Shown here piece after piece: positions 1-8,841 of a DNA stretch of 64,000 bases. Under the pieces are notes generated by a model. It ran no database searches, was not told the origin of the DNA, and was given only the letters and a program-made list of their open reading frames with translations. Numbering within the stretch: the first letter of the stretch is position 1; the number at the start of each line of letters is the position of its first letter. The stretch comes from Streptomyces sp. Je 1-332 (GTDB lineage: Bacteria > Actinomycetota > Actinomycetes > Streptomycetales > Streptomycetaceae), in contig NZ_CP160402.1 of NCBI RefSeq assembly GCF_040730185.1, positions 7,254,001 through 7,318,000 on the forward strand. The letters are read 5' to 3'. A program made the translations under genes and the position numbers.

Positions 1-715
1 CGGCGACGACGCGGTAGCCGTCGCGACGGACGTGGCCCGCGACGTCCGTCAGTGGGCCGACCACGGGAACTCCGTCCAGTTGGTCGCCGTCCACGCGGTC
101 GCCGTCGAGCCCCAGACCGTCCTGCGTGCACACCGCCTCCACCCGCCAGCCCAGGTGCGGGAACTTACGGGTGCGAGTGATCAGGTCGCGCACGGTGGCC
201 GGGCTCCCGGCGGCGAGCACCGGACGCAGACACCGCCCTTCCTTGCGCTGTTTGTGCAGCCACAGACGGAGCAGATACCGCTCGGTCATGGTGACGAGCG
301 CGATCGCCGGGATCGCGACGAAGATCCAGAGCTTGATGTTGCGCGAGGTCAGGGCGATGCCGCCGAGCGAAAGCACGACGACCGCCGTGAAAAGTGAGCG
401 GCCGAGCCGGCGGAATTCCTCCGCTCCCTGGCCGAGAACCGCCGGAGCCCATGACCGGCTCACCGCCAGCGCTCCCAATACGAGGAGCTCGGTGCCGAAG
501 GCGAGAATTCCCCACTTCTCGTGCCAGTTGGCGGCGTCGCGGGCCCCGAAGAAGCTGCCGATCGACGCCACCACGAAAAACGTGGCGACGGTATCGCTGA
601 TGATCACGGTACGGCGGTACCGCTGCTCCCAGTCGCTCGCGGGCCTTCCGATTGCCCCGTTCGTCAGACGCCCGCGCGCCGACGGAAACGGGCTGACTAA
701 TTCCCCCTGCTGCAC
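1..715 (-). CDS. Polyprenyl-phosphate sugar transferase, N-terminal part (partial)
   Basis: The frame is open to the left edge, so only the first 238 codons are visible. The start is taken as GTG at 715, giving MQQGELVSPF. About four hydrophobic segments lie between residues 35 and 140 (for example around LLVLGALAVS and IFVAIPAIALVTM). They are followed by a soluble region containing RPVLAAGSPATVRDLI and GWRVEAVC, the Rossmann-like CoA-binding-type domain. This layout is typical of exopolysaccharide polyprenyl glycosylphosphotransferases of the WbaP/bacterial sugar transferase class. These membrane enzymes transfer a sugar phosphate to undecaprenyl phosphate to start repeat-unit assembly. The catalytic C-terminal domain would lie outside the window, so the specific activity cannot be checked. 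It reads away from the exopolysaccharide cluster at 4.9-14.5 kb and may belong to another one. Confidence 0.75.
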   Translation of the reverse strand, partial: MQQGELVSPFPSARGRLTNGAIGRPASDWEQRYRRTVIISDTVATFFVVASIGSFFGARDAANWHEKWGILAFGTELLVLGALAVSRSWAPAVLGQGAEEFRRLGRSLFTAVVVLSLGGIALTSRNIKLWIFVAIPAIALVTMTERYLLRLWLHKQRKEGRCLRPVLAAGSPATVRDLITRTRKFPHLGWRVEAVCTQDGLGLDGDRVDGDQLDGVPVVGPLTDVAGHVRRDGYRVVA

Positions 716-1070
716 AGGACCCCCCACAGGTCGCCAGTGGCTCGGCGCCTCGGCCGAACACTGTTCCCGCAGGAGGCACCCCCGCCCCCCGCGCCGCGCT
801 GTTCCTCCCCTCGGGAGGCCCCGCCCCCCGTACCTGACACCTCAGCTGTTCCCACATCCCGAGGCGCGCGGAAACCCGTCGAAACCTTTGGGTGCTCCCC
901 AGCACCCAAGGACCCCTGTGGTCCGGCTTTCCGTAGCGTCGCGCCTGGAGATCATTAACGGTCGCTTCATGTCTGAACAGCTGAAGCACGGTCAATCTAG
1001 ACCATTGGCGCCGGTATGAAGAGAGGATGTGTGGAATTTGTGGTCAAGCTTTGAATTTGGCTTTGTCGAT
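716..1070. other. Intergenic region with an 11-bp hairpin and a possible promoter
   Basis: No credible gene is seen here. At 886-911 an inverted repeat (TTGGGTGCT, 4-nt CCCC loop, AGCACCCAA) forms a stable hairpin in the 5' region of the minus-strand sugar transferase. At 990-1003 the near-palindrome GGTCAATCTAGACC contains, on the minus strand, TTGACC, a plausible -35 element for that gene. The -10 cannot be assigned with confidence. Confidence 0.4.
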
Positions 1071-1106
1071 CACTCGCCCGAGGGGTCCCGGCCCCGCGGG
1101 CGAGTG
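1071..1106 (-). terminator. Rho-independent-type hairpin after the small barrel protein gene
   Basis: CACTCGCCCG (1071-1080) and CGGGCGAGTG (1097-1106) are perfect 10-nt inverted repeats, about 15 nt downstream of the minus-strand stop at 1121. There is no strong U-tract, which is usual in Streptomyces. Confidence 0.6.
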
Positions 1107-1120
1107 GGTTCCTGGACCTT

Positions 1121-1405
1121 TCAGGCTCCGGGGATCCAGTAGTTGTGCGCGGAATACGACGCGGAATCGCCTCCGGGGCCGGTCAGGCCGACCGACTCCG
1201 CCACGGGCGCGACCTTCTCGGAGAAGGCTTGCGCGTGCCGCTCGGACTCCCAGAGGTCGTAGATGTCCAGACCGTCGCTGCCGGGGACGCAGACATGGGC
1301 GATGCAGCCGTCGAAGACCTCGGGCGTCTCCTGGAGCTTGGCGTTGAGGGTGTCGTACTGCTCGGTGGTGACACCCGGCAGGGAGACATGCATGAAGATC
1401 GCCAT
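1121..1405 (-). CDS. Small alpha/beta-barrel-like protein of unknown function
   Basis: The product is 94 residues, from MAIFMHVSLPGVTTEQYDTL to the end HNYWIPGA. ATG 1405 is chosen because AGGAG sits 8-9 nt upstream; an in-frame ATG at 1426 lacks this. The size and the pattern of an N-terminal strand, a helix containing EQYDTLNAKL, and a later helix SERHAQAFSEKVAP fit the ferredoxin-like dimeric barrel (ABM/stress-responsive barrel) superfamily, often cytoplasmic. No catalytic residue can be named. Single gene with its own terminator-like hairpin downstream. The family assignment is inference from fold pattern. Confidence 0.7.
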   Translation of the reverse strand: MAIFMHVSLPGVTTEQYDTLNAKLQETPEVFDGCIAHVCVPGSDGLDIYDLWESERHAQAFSEKVAPVAESVGLTGPGGDSASYSAHNYWIPGA

Positions 1406-1549
1406 GGCGGACGCTCCTAGTGACATGGGGGACGACCGGGCGAGGAGAGTCGCCGCACGGCGGCCGGCGCCCTATGGCCAGCACAGCACGTGCGTACACC
1501 GATGGCACCCACAAGTAATGCGTGCGGTCGTCCTCGCAGTGCGGACGCG

Positions 1550-2230
1550 TCATCCTGAGGGAGAGAACCGCTCGGCGATCACCGGCGGCAGGTCGGTGAT
1601 GCCCAGGAGTCCTGCCACCGCCCGCCCCGTCAGGTCGTGCCACGCGGCGGCGCGGCGCAGCATGGCGTGATCACCGCCCCGCATCAGCACGGTGGCCGCC
1701 TCGGCGCCCGCGGCGCCGGCCCGCGCCGTGAAGTCCTGGGAGGACCTCGGGTCGGTCGTACGGTCCTGGTCCCCGTGCAGCAGCACCACGCGTCGGCCGC
1801 GCAGATGCGCCACCGGCTCCCCGGCGGGACACCAGGGCGCTAGCCCGACCACCCCTCGCACCAGCGGACTTCCGGCGGCGCGCAGTGCGGCGCGGGCCCC
1901 CATCGAATGCCCCACCAGGACCGTCGGTGCGCCGCCGGTGAGCAACTCCAGCTCGTCCAGGGCCCGCTGGGCGTCCCGCGCCGCGTCCGCGCGCTCGCCG
2001 TTCCAGCCCCGGACGCGGTAGCGAACCCGCGCCATCAGCACCGCGTCTCGCGACGTCGACCTGCGGATCGCCCGCTCGAAGAGACGCAGCCGCACGCCCG
2101 GCAGATTCCACGCCGGGGGCGCGGCGGTCCCGAACTCCCGGCCGCCGTGCAGCAGAAGCACGGCGGCACGCGGCTCCTTGACGGGCCTGCTCAGCTCAAG
2201 GACCGGGCGGTGGCCATCACGGAAGGGCAC
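1550..2230 (-). CDS. Alpha/beta hydrolase
   Basis: The product is 226 residues, beginning MPFRDGHRPVLEL. GTG 2230 is chosen because GAGGAG lies just upstream; the longer open frame begins with low-complexity Arg/Pro sequence. It shows the hydrolase core: AAVLLLHGG after strand 3 (oxyanion region), the nucleophile elbow GHSMG, the acid segment VVLLHGDQDRTTDP, and the histidine in RGGDHAML. These give a complete Ser-Asp-His triad. The size is typical of dienelactone-hydrolase-like or serine esterases. It is a cytoplasmic enzyme of unknown substrate. The downstream neighbour on the same strand is the small barrel protein; the sigma-like gene ends 95 nt upstream. Confidence 0.85.
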   Translation of the reverse strand: MPFRDGHRPVLELSRPVKEPRAAVLLLHGGREFGTAAPPAWNLPGVRLRLFERAIRRSTSRDAVLMARVRYRVRGWNGERADAARDAQRALDELELLTGGAPTVLVGHSMGARAALRAAGSPLVRGVVGLAPWCPAGEPVAHLRGRRVVLLHGDQDRTTDPRSSQDFTARAGAAGAEAATVLMRGGDHAMLRRAAAWHDLTGRAVAGLLGITDLPPVIAERFSPSG

Positions 2231-2324
2231 GTCGACTCCTCGACATCTCGGTGTCCGCGGACGCGGACGGTGGTGGTTGCCTCCGCAAGGCTGCCATCGG
2301 CACCGTCCGGTCGCGCGACCGCCC

Positions 2325-4295
2325 TCAGCGCACGGGACGCCGTCCGACCTCGTCCAGCCTCTCACCGTCCGTGAGACGTGCCCTTACGGTCACGTCGGGG
2401 CTCCGGGGGGCGTTGACGGCCAGTGTGCGTCCTTCATCGGTCTCGTCCACATCTCCGGTCACCTCGATCCCATCGACCTCGCGGCTGCCCGCGGCGAGGA
2501 GGTAGTGGCGTCCGGAGCCCGCCGTCCAGGACGTACTGGCCACGACATGCTGGCCGAACCGGCTGCAGGCCGCGGTGGAGTGCGCACGCCCGGCGACCTT
2601 CGCCGGCGCCGTGGCCGGCTCCGCGGAGGTGCGGAACTGCACGAGGACACTGCCGGGGCCGCGCCAGGTGGACGCGCGGGTGCAGGACCACACCGCCCGG
2701 CCGCCCCGCTCGGGCAGCTCCTGCTCGGCGAAGTCCCACTGGTTCACGGACCGCACACCGCTCTGCCGCAGCTCGGGCAGCCGGCACGCGGTGCGCGCCC
2801 AGCTGCGCAGCGCCGCATCGCTCGTCGCCTCGCGAGGCTGCCGGGCCGGGGCGCCGGTGCCGGGCAGCGGGGTGTAGCTGAGATGCGCGGGAGTGATGCC
2901 GCCCAGGTCGGCGACGAGGAAGGCGTGCTTCTCCACGATCCTGCCGGAGGAACGCAGTTGCAGCGCCGGCAGGCTGTCGCAGGCCCCTGCGTCCGACGGC
3001 TCGCCGACGGCGTCGGTGACACCTTCGTCCGACACGTCCAGCGGTCGGCCGGGGGAGTTGGGGGTCAGCAGGTCACGCGTCTGCGCCTCGGCGATCCACG
3101 GGGCGGTCAGATAGCGGAGCTTGCCCGCCGAGCGGCTGACGACGAGCGCGGCCGCCGTGGTCACGTCGGCTTCGTCGGAACGGGAGATGTCCAGCGACGC
3201 GGCGCCCGCCGAGGCGGCGGGTTCCGTGTAGCGGACGACGCGCCGACCGTCGTGGAACAGCACGACCGCGACCCGGCCGACGTCACCCGCGTACAGCAAC
3301 TGGGTGCCGCCGACGGGAGGTTCGGCACTGGTGGCCTTCGCGACGCCGACCCGGGTGCCGGACGGCGGATCGGTCCAGACGCCGAGCGCGCGACGGATGA
3401 GCGCGTCGTCGTCGGTACGCGCGCCTCGGGCGGGCCACGCGGTGAAGTCCACGCGTGAGGTGTCGGCCCAGGCGTCACGGGGAGTGCGGAGCAGCTCTTC
3501 GGGGGCGATCGCGGGGCGGGCGTCCGCACTGCGGGAGGGCTTGCCCACGGGCCCGCCCACGACGCCGGTCAGCAGGGCGGCGCACCCGAGGGCGATGATC
3601 CCGATGGCCGACCAGGTGAGGTGGTACCGGCGCCTGCGGCGCAGCAGATCGGTCGGCCGGGTCTGTACGGAACAGGCGTCGAACTCCCGCGAACGCAGCA
3701 GCGCTTGAGCCGCCGCGCCCTTGGCGGCCCCCATGTCGCAGGCGGTGCGCAGGGCCTGCTCCGGCCGGGGTGCACCGGCCGCGGTGAGCAGCTCGACGAC
3801 CTCGGAGCGGGGCAGGCCCTCCAGCTGGAGCAGCACGAACGCCGCACGTGCGGGCGCGGAGGCATCGGAGAGGGCCTGCCCCAGCGCGACCTCCTCGCCG
3901 CCCGCGCGAGGGAACAGCCGCAGCCCCCACACCACCGGGAGCATCGGCAGCAGCGTACGAGGAGGGGGCAGGAAGCCCGGCCAGCCGCGGGGACGGCGGT
4001 CGTGGGCGAGCGCCGAGCGCAGCACGCGTGCCCGCACGTGGGCCGCCGCGGGGTCGGGTATGCCCCTGCGCTGCTCGGGCACACGGGGCGTGGCACGCCC
4101 GACGCGGAATCCGGGCAACGCGCGCTGTACCAGCGCGTGGGCGACGAGGACCCGCCTGTGCCTTCCGAGGTCGTGCGGGAGGGTGAGGTAGGCGAGGCGT
4201 ATGAGCCGGGTGTACTGGTCGACGATGACGGCCTCGGCCTGGTCACGTGCCGCCCGCCCGGACCCTCTGGCCGCGGGTCGCTGCGATGTGCTCAT
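2325..4295 (-). CDS. Membrane-anchored protein with degenerate sigma-70-like N-terminus
   Basis: The product is 656 residues. Residues about 20-65 (DQYTRLIRLAYLTLP and following) resemble region 2 of ECF sigma factors. Residues about 140-185 (ARAAFVLLQLEGLPRSEVVELL) resemble region 4, the helix-turn-helix. An Arg-rich stop-transfer (RRRRR near 220) precedes one TM helix at about 227-248, and some 400 residues then lie outside the membrane. The outer part has no motif I recognise. It ends in a probable beta-rich segment with several Cys. The sigma regions look eroded, so DNA binding is doubtful. ATG 4295 is preceded by GGAAGG at an unusually long spacing. It may be a transmembrane signalling protein; the function is unknown. 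Confidence 0.75.
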   Translation of the reverse strand: MSTSQRPAARGSGRAARDQAEAVIVDQYTRLIRLAYLTLPHDLGRHRRVLVAHALVQRALPGFRVGRATPRVPEQRRGIPDPAAAHVRARVLRSALAHDRRPRGWPGFLPPPRTLLPMLPVVWGLRLFPRAGGEEVALGQALSDASAPARAAFVLLQLEGLPRSEVVELLTAAGAPRPEQALRTACDMGAAKGAAAQALLRSREFDACSVQTRPTDLLRRRRRYHLTWSAIGIIALGCAALLTGVVGGPVGKPSRSADARPAIAPEELLRTPRDAWADTSRVDFTAWPARGARTDDDALIRRALGVWTDPPSGTRVGVAKATSAEPPVGGTQLLYAGDVGRVAVVLFHDGRRVVRYTEPAASAGAASLDISRSDEADVTTAAALVVSRSAGKLRYLTAPWIAEAQTRDLLTPNSPGRPLDVSDEGVTDAVGEPSDAGACDSLPALQLRSSGRIVEKHAFLVADLGGITPAHLSYTPLPGTGAPARQPREATSDAALRSWARTACRLPELRQSGVRSVNQWDFAEQELPERGGRAVWSCTRASTWRGPGSVLVQFRTSAEPATAPAKVAGRAHSTAACSRFGQHVVASTSWTAGSGRHYLLAAGSREVDGIEVTGDVDETDEGRTLAVNAPRSPDVTVRARLTDGERLDEVGRRPVR

Positions 4296-4912
4296 CGATC
4301 AAGAAGCCTTCCAAAGGCTGACGACGTTGCGTCCTGACCACGTTCAAACGAGTGAATCGTGCGATGGTCACAGCCGGTTCGCGGGAGGATGCGAACACGT
4401 GCCCGAAATGCAAGAGCGCCCCCCTGTACGCCCCCCATCACGCCCTGAATTGCGCCCCCTCGTGTTCATGGAACGCGCTTGCCGTGCAGGTCAGAACGCG
4501 CTTTCCGGGAGAAGGCGCCGAGCGGCGGGCCCAGCCCGGTTGGCTGATTTGGCGCGGTTCGGCGCGACCTTGATTCCGGCGCCCGCCGAGCGGGCCGCGA
4601 GGCGGCGCGTGTATCCAGCACCTATAAGTGGTCCGGGGATCTACCACCCCTCTGAGCGGCCACGGTGTCCAGGAGCGCCTGATTCCGCCGTGTCATCTCC
4701 CGCCCCCTCTTGCTCGTTTCGTACCGCTAAGGGTTCGCCATCTTTTTTCCGCCAGGTTTCACAGAATCCGCACAGACCCCACAGGTGGACCGCACTATGT
4801 GACGCGTCAGAGCGAGACGGACACACGCTGCGATGTGTGCCGTCTCGTTGGGGGGCGGGCTGTGGGGTGGAGACATGCCACCGGCCCGACCGTGGAGGGG
4901 ACCACACACCGC
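4296..4912. other. Long leader/intergenic region upstream of the exopolysaccharide cluster
   Basis: This 617-nt region separates divergent genes. Short open frames here lack Streptomyces codon bias and good ribosome sites, so I see no gene. An AT-richer patch at about 4725-4760 (ttcgccatcttttttccgcc) is a likely promoter area for the plus-strand cluster. I looked for a c-di-GMP-I riboswitch core and did not find one. The strongest structure is the hairpin at 4814-4846, listed separately. Confidence 0.4.
4814..4846 (+). promoter_or_regulatory. Strong leader hairpin upstream of the Agd3-like gene
   Basis: GAGACGG-A-CACAC (4814-4826) pairs with GTGTG-CCGTCTC (4835-4846) around an 8-nt loop, with one bulged A. 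It is followed by GTTGGGGGG. It sits about 67 nt upstream of the ATG at 4913, inside the probable mRNA leader. It could be an attenuator or a protein or RNA binding site; no known riboswitch class is matched. Confidence 0.5.
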
Positions 4913-7072
4913 ATGAATCGCACCGCACGAGCGGCGGCTCTCGGCGCCGGCGCTCTGCTTCTCGCGCTCTCGCTGCCCGGCACTCCGGCCTCGGCCGCCG
5001 GGCTGCCACGCATCGACCTGCGCGTCCTGGTGGTGACCGACGGGGGTCCCGCCACCGCCGCGCTCACCGCCGAACTCGACGTCCAGGGCACGCCGTACAC
5101 GACCGTCGACCTGCGGCAGAGCGGACGGCCCGTGATCGACGCCGCGTTCCTCGCGGACACCGTCGACGGCCGGGCGCGCGCCAAGTATCAGGCCGTCGTG
5201 CTGCCCAACGACAACCCGTTCGGCGCCGGTTCGGCCGAGATGGCCGCCCTTGCCTCGTACGAGCGGACCTACGCCGTCCCGCAGGTCGACGCCTACACCT
5301 ACGCCAGGCCCGAAGCGGGCCTGCAGACACCCGAGTTCAGCGGTTCGCTCGACGGTGTGCGGGCCCAGGTGACCGCGTCGGGCAAGAGTGGCCCCTTCGG
5401 ATACCTCGCCGGGCAGGTGCCCTTCGAGGACAACGCGCCGGACATCGGCGAGAGTTACGGCTTCCTGGCGAAGCCGGCGCCGGGCGCGGACTTCACGAGT
5501 TACGTGGACGCGCCGATCCCCGGCGCCGACGGCCGTGGCTCGCTCGTGGGGGAGTACCGCCACGACGGCCGGCGCGAGCTGGTGGTGACGTTCGTCTACA
5601 ACCAGCACCAGCAGCAGTTCCGGCTGCTCGCCCGCGGCATCGTCGACTGGATGACCCAGGGCGTCCAACTCGGCTCGTCCCGCAACTACTTCGCCGTGCA
5701 CGTCGACGACGTCTTCGGGGCCGACGACCGCTGGGACAGCGAACTCAACTGCACGCCGGGCGACGTGGACTGCCCGCCGGGCCAGGGGACCCCCGACCCC
5801 ATCCGTATGACGGCGGACGACGCGGCCTACGCGGCCCAGTGGTCCAAGGGCCGTAAGTTCCCCCTCGACATGGCCTACAACGGCGGCGGCAGCGAGCTCC
5901 ACCGCGAGGAGAACGGCGGCGCGGACCCCCTCGCGGACCGGCTGATCGCCGACCGTGGCGAGCACCGCTGGATCAACCACACGTACAACCACCCCTTCCT
6001 CGGCTGTGTCCAGGACGTCAGCACCGTGCCGTGGACCTGCGCGAAGAACACCGACGGCAGCACGCGCTACGTCTCCCGCACCGAGATATCCCAGCAGATC
6101 TCCGACAACCGCAACTGGGGCCGACGGGCCGGACTGCCGCTCCAGGAAGGCGAGTTGGTCACCGGAGAGCACTCCGGGCTCAAGGTCCTGCCGCAGCAGC
6201 CGGACGACAACCCGAACCTGAGCACCGCCCTGCGGGACAACGGCGTGACCTGGCTCGGCTCGGACAACTCCCGCGACCGGGGCCAGCGCCCGGTGGGCCC
6301 TTCGCTCACCGTGCCGCGCTACCCGATGAACGTCTTCTACAACGCGGGACGCACCAGCGAACAGATCGACGAGTACAACTGGATCTACACCCGCAAGGCG
6401 GACGGCGGCAGCGGTGTCTGCGAGAACTCCTCCGTCGCCACCTGTCTGGAGAACCCCCTGGACGCCACGACCGGCTACCAGGACCACATCGTGCCGGTGG
6501 AGTCGACGATAGCGATGGGGCACGTCCTGGCGAACGACCCACGGCCGCACTTCATCCACCAGTCCAACCTCGCAGAGGACCGCATCGCCTACCCCGTGCT
6601 CGGCTCCATCCTCGACACGTACGGCGCGCTGTTCGCGGACAACACCCCTGTGGTCAACCTGCGGATGGCCGACATCGGCGGCGAGCTGCGCTCCCGCACG
6701 GCCTGGGACACGGCGGTCAAGGCGGGCAAGGTCACCGCCTACCGCATCGGCGACAAGGTGACCGTCCAGGCGCCCTCCGGCGTGGCCGCCCGCGCCACCA
6801 TGCCCTCCGGCACCGTCCGGCAACTCCTCCTGGGAACCGACCCGTTCGGGTCCGCCTACGCGGGAAGAACCTCCGGCTGGGTGTCCCCGGGGCTCCTCCA
6901 GAGCCGCGTCACACTCGACCTGCCGTCCGCCCCGGCGGTGGGCAGTGCGGCGGCCGAGCGGCCCGGCGTCACGAAGGCCGCGAAAAAGCTGCCTGTCCCG
7001 CCCGGCGCCACCACCTACGTGAAGCCCGGCACCGACGGCCACACACCACGGGCGCTGCCCACCCGGCGCTGA
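4913..7072 (+). CDS. Agd3-like secreted polysaccharide deacetylase (CE18-type)
   Basis: The product is 719 residues with a Sec signal peptide (residues 1-29, ending ASAAG). The N-terminal third (about 33-250) is a separate beta-rich module equivalent to the CBM-like domain of fungal Agd3. The catalytic part follows with the metal-binding set typical of these deacetylases: HVDD (263-266) and NHTYNHPFLG, whose H356 and H360 complete an Asp-His-His site. Agd3 of Aspergillus removes acetyl groups from GalNAc in secreted galactosaminogalactan, making it cationic and adhesive. The start ATG 4913 follows GTGGAGGGG. It is the first gene of the exopolysaccharide cluster, followed by a GC hairpin and the PelF-like gene. 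The family call rests on remembered motifs and context; substrate specificity is inferred. Confidence 0.8.
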   Translation: MNRTARAAALGAGALLLALSLPGTPASAAGLPRIDLRVLVVTDGGPATAALTAELDVQGTPYTTVDLRQSGRPVIDAAFLADTVDGRARAKYQAVVLPNDNPFGAGSAEMAALASYERTYAVPQVDAYTYARPEAGLQTPEFSGSLDGVRAQVTASGKSGPFGYLAGQVPFEDNAPDIGESYGFLAKPAPGADFTSYVDAPIPGADGRGSLVGEYRHDGRRELVVTFVYNQHQQQFRLLARGIVDWMTQGVQLGSSRNYFAVHVDDVFGADDRWDSELNCTPGDVDCPPGQGTPDPIRMTADDAAYAAQWSKGRKFPLDMAYNGGGSELHREENGGADPLADRLIADRGEHRWINHTYNHPFLGCVQDVSTVPWTCAKNTDGSTRYVSRTEISQQISDNRNWGRRAGLPLQEGELVTGEHSGLKVLPQQPDDNPNLSTALRDNGVTWLGSDNSRDRGQRPVGPSLTVPRYPMNVFYNAGRTSEQIDEYNWIYTRKADGGSGVCENSSVATCLENPLDATTGYQDHIVPVESTIAMGHVLANDPRPHFIHQSNLAEDRIAYPVLGSILDTYGALFADNTPVVNLRMADIGGELRSRTAWDTAVKAGKVTAYRIGDKVTVQAPSGVAARATMPSGTVRQLLLGTDPFGSAYAGRTSGWVSPGLLQSRVTLDLPSAPAVGSAAAERPGVTKAAKKLPVPPGATTYVKPGTDGHTPRALPTRR

Positions 7073-7092
7073 CCCACCCGGTCGCACCCGGT

Positions 7093-7118
7093 GGCCGGCC
7101 GGCCCCTCCCGGCCGGCC
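7093..7118 (+). terminator. All-GC hairpin between the deacetylase and pelF-like genes
   Basis: GGCCGGCCGG (7093-7102), a 6-nt loop and CCGGCCGGCC (7109-7118) give a perfect 10-bp GC stem just after the deacetylase stop. It has no T-tract. It may reduce read-through, so the synthesis genes could have partly separate expression. Confidence 0.5.
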
Positions 7119-7302
7119 GCCGGACCCATGACGGGCGCCGTCCACGCCCGCCCCCCCGGTAGTCCAGAGTCATCGCGCCACCATCCCCCCGCGCCCGTAC
7201 GTCCCGCATGCCGCCGTTCACGGAACTCGCCCACCCCGGCCCACCGGGGCGGGCGCCGCCGTCGGCTCCCTCGCGTTCGTATCTCACCCGCGGAGCCCCA
7301 CC

Positions 7303-8841
7303 ATGTCCGACTCACCCTCGCCCGTGCCGATACCGGCACCCTTCTCCAGGCCCTCGTCCCGCCCCGCACGGACCCGCGTCACACTGCTGACCGAAGGCAC
7401 CTACCCGCACAGCCACGGTGGTGTCAGCGTCTGGTGCGACCAACTCGTGCGCGGCATGCCCGACGTCGACTTCGGTGTGCTCGCCGTGACCGGCACCGGG
7501 CGCGAGAGCCTCGCCTGGGAGCTGCCGTCGCACGTCGACGAGCCCGTATGCCTGCCCATGTGGGGCCCCACCCCGCCCGGACACGCCCCACGCGGCCGCC
7601 GCAGGCGCCAACTCCTCGGCTCCTACGAGCAGTTCCTCACCGCGCTGCTCGACCCGGCCGCCGAGGACGGCTTCGCCCCCGCCCTCCACGACCTCGCCCG
7701 GCACGCCCGCGACGGCGCCCTGGCACCCACACTGCGCACCGACCGCGCGGTGCACGTCCTGACCTCCGTCTGGAACGCACCCGGGCGCGCGACCGCCGAA
7801 GCACGGCCGACCCTGCACGACGCGGTCACCGCCACCAGCCTGCTCGAACACGCGCTGCGCCCCCTGGCCGCCCGGCCGCCCGAGCGCGGCGTCGCGCACG
7901 CTGTCAGCGGCGGCCTCGCGACCCTGCCCGGCCTGGTGGCCCAGCAACTCCACGGTGTGCCCCTGCTGTTGACCGAGCACGGCGTGTACCTGCGCGAGCG
8001 CTACCTCGGCTACCGCACGGGCCCGTACAGCTGGCCCGTGAAGGCCGTGCTGCTCGGCTTCTTCCGGTTGCTCGCCGAAGAGACGTACCGCAGGGCCGCC
8101 CTGATCACCCCGGGCAACCGCTACAACCGCCTCTGGGAGGAGCGCGGCGGCGCGGAGCCGGCCCTCATCCGGACCGTCTACAACGGCGTGGACCCCGAGG
8201 CCTTCCCGCCCGCGGGCCCCGAACCGCGGACCCCCACCCTCAGCTGGGCGGGCCGGGTCGACCCGATCAAGGACCTGGAGACCCTGATCCGCTCCTTCGC
8301 CCTGGTCAGGCAGGAGATCCCGGACGCACGACTGCGCCTGTTCGGCGGCACCCCGCGCGGCGGCGAGGCCTACCGAGAGCGCTGCGAGGCACTGGCCGCC
8401 CAACTCGGCCTCGGTGACGCGGTGGTGTTCGAGGGCCGCGTCGAGCACATCAAGGACGCCTACTCGGCGGGCAACGTGGTGATGCTCTCCAGCATCAGCG
8501 AGGGCTTCCCCTTCACCCTGATCGAGGCCATGTCCTGCGGGCGCGCCACGGTCTCCACCGATGTCGGCGGGGTGCGCGAGGCCGTGGGCCCCACCGGCCT
8601 CGTGGTGCCGCCGCGCGCACCGGAGGCCATGGCGCGTGCCGTCGTCGAACTGCTCCGCGACCCCGCCCGCCGCGCCGCGATGGGCGAGGCCGCCCGGCTG
8701 CGGGTGATCGAGCAGTTCACGCTCCGGCAGACGGTCGACGCGTTCCGCTCGATCTACGAGGAGTTGGCCGCCGCCGGCCAACAGGGCGACCGGACCCTGG
8801 AGTTCGCGATGCAGCACTTCCCGGGCGAGGTGGCGGGATGA
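7303..8841 (+). CDS. pelF: PelF-type GT4 glycosyltransferase
   Basis: The product is 512 residues. The N-terminal signature VTLLTEGTYPHSHGGVSVWC is the hallmark of PelF and its Gram-positive homologues. The C-terminal GT-B half carries YNGVDPEAFPP, WAGRVDPIKDL (donor-binding lysine) and the E-x7-E element EGFPFTLIEAMSCG near residue 400. PelF is a cytoplasmic glycosyltransferase that polymerises the Pel polysaccharide from UDP-activated N-acetylhexosamine and works with the membrane protein PelG. The ATG 7303 has GGAG 7 nt upstream. Its stop overlaps the ATG of the next gene by 4 nt (ATGA), so the two are translationally coupled. This matches the PelF-PelG pairing. Confidence 0.88.
   Translation: MSDSPSPVPIPAPFSRPSSRPARTRVTLLTEGTYPHSHGGVSVWCDQLVRGMPDVDFGVLAVTGTGRESLAWELPSHVDEPVCLPMWGPTPPGHAPRGRRRRQLLGSYEQFLTALLDPAAEDGFAPALHDLARHARDGALAPTLRTDRAVHVLTSVWNAPGRATAEARPTLHDAVTATSLLEHALRPLAARPPERGVAHAVSGGLATLPGLVAQQLHGVPLLLTEHGVYLRERYLGYRTGPYSWPVKAVLLGFFRLLAEETYRRAALITPGNRYNRLWEERGGAEPALIRTVYNGVDPEAFPPAGPEPRTPTLSWAGRVDPIKDLETLIRSFALVRQEIPDARLRLFGGTPRGGEAYRERCEALAAQLGLGDAVVFEGRVEHIKDAYSAGNVVMLSSISEGFPFTLIEAMSCGRATVSTDVGGVREAVGPTGLVVPPRAPEAMARAVVELLRDPARRAAMGEAARLRVIEQFTLRQTVDAFRSIYEELAAAGQQGDRTLEFAMQHFPGEVAG

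Noticed and set aside
165..995. 276-codon minus-strand frame overlapping the sugar transferase
   Set aside because: The partial sugar transferase in a neighbouring frame has TM helices and the Rossmann segment; this frame is Arg/Gly-rich noise.
4727..7369. Very long open frame (880 codons) antisense to the Agd3-like gene
   Set aside because: High-GC codon bias on the plus strand keeps the opposite strand open; composition is Gly/Val/Arg-rich with no domain, and the plus-strand protein has clear motifs.
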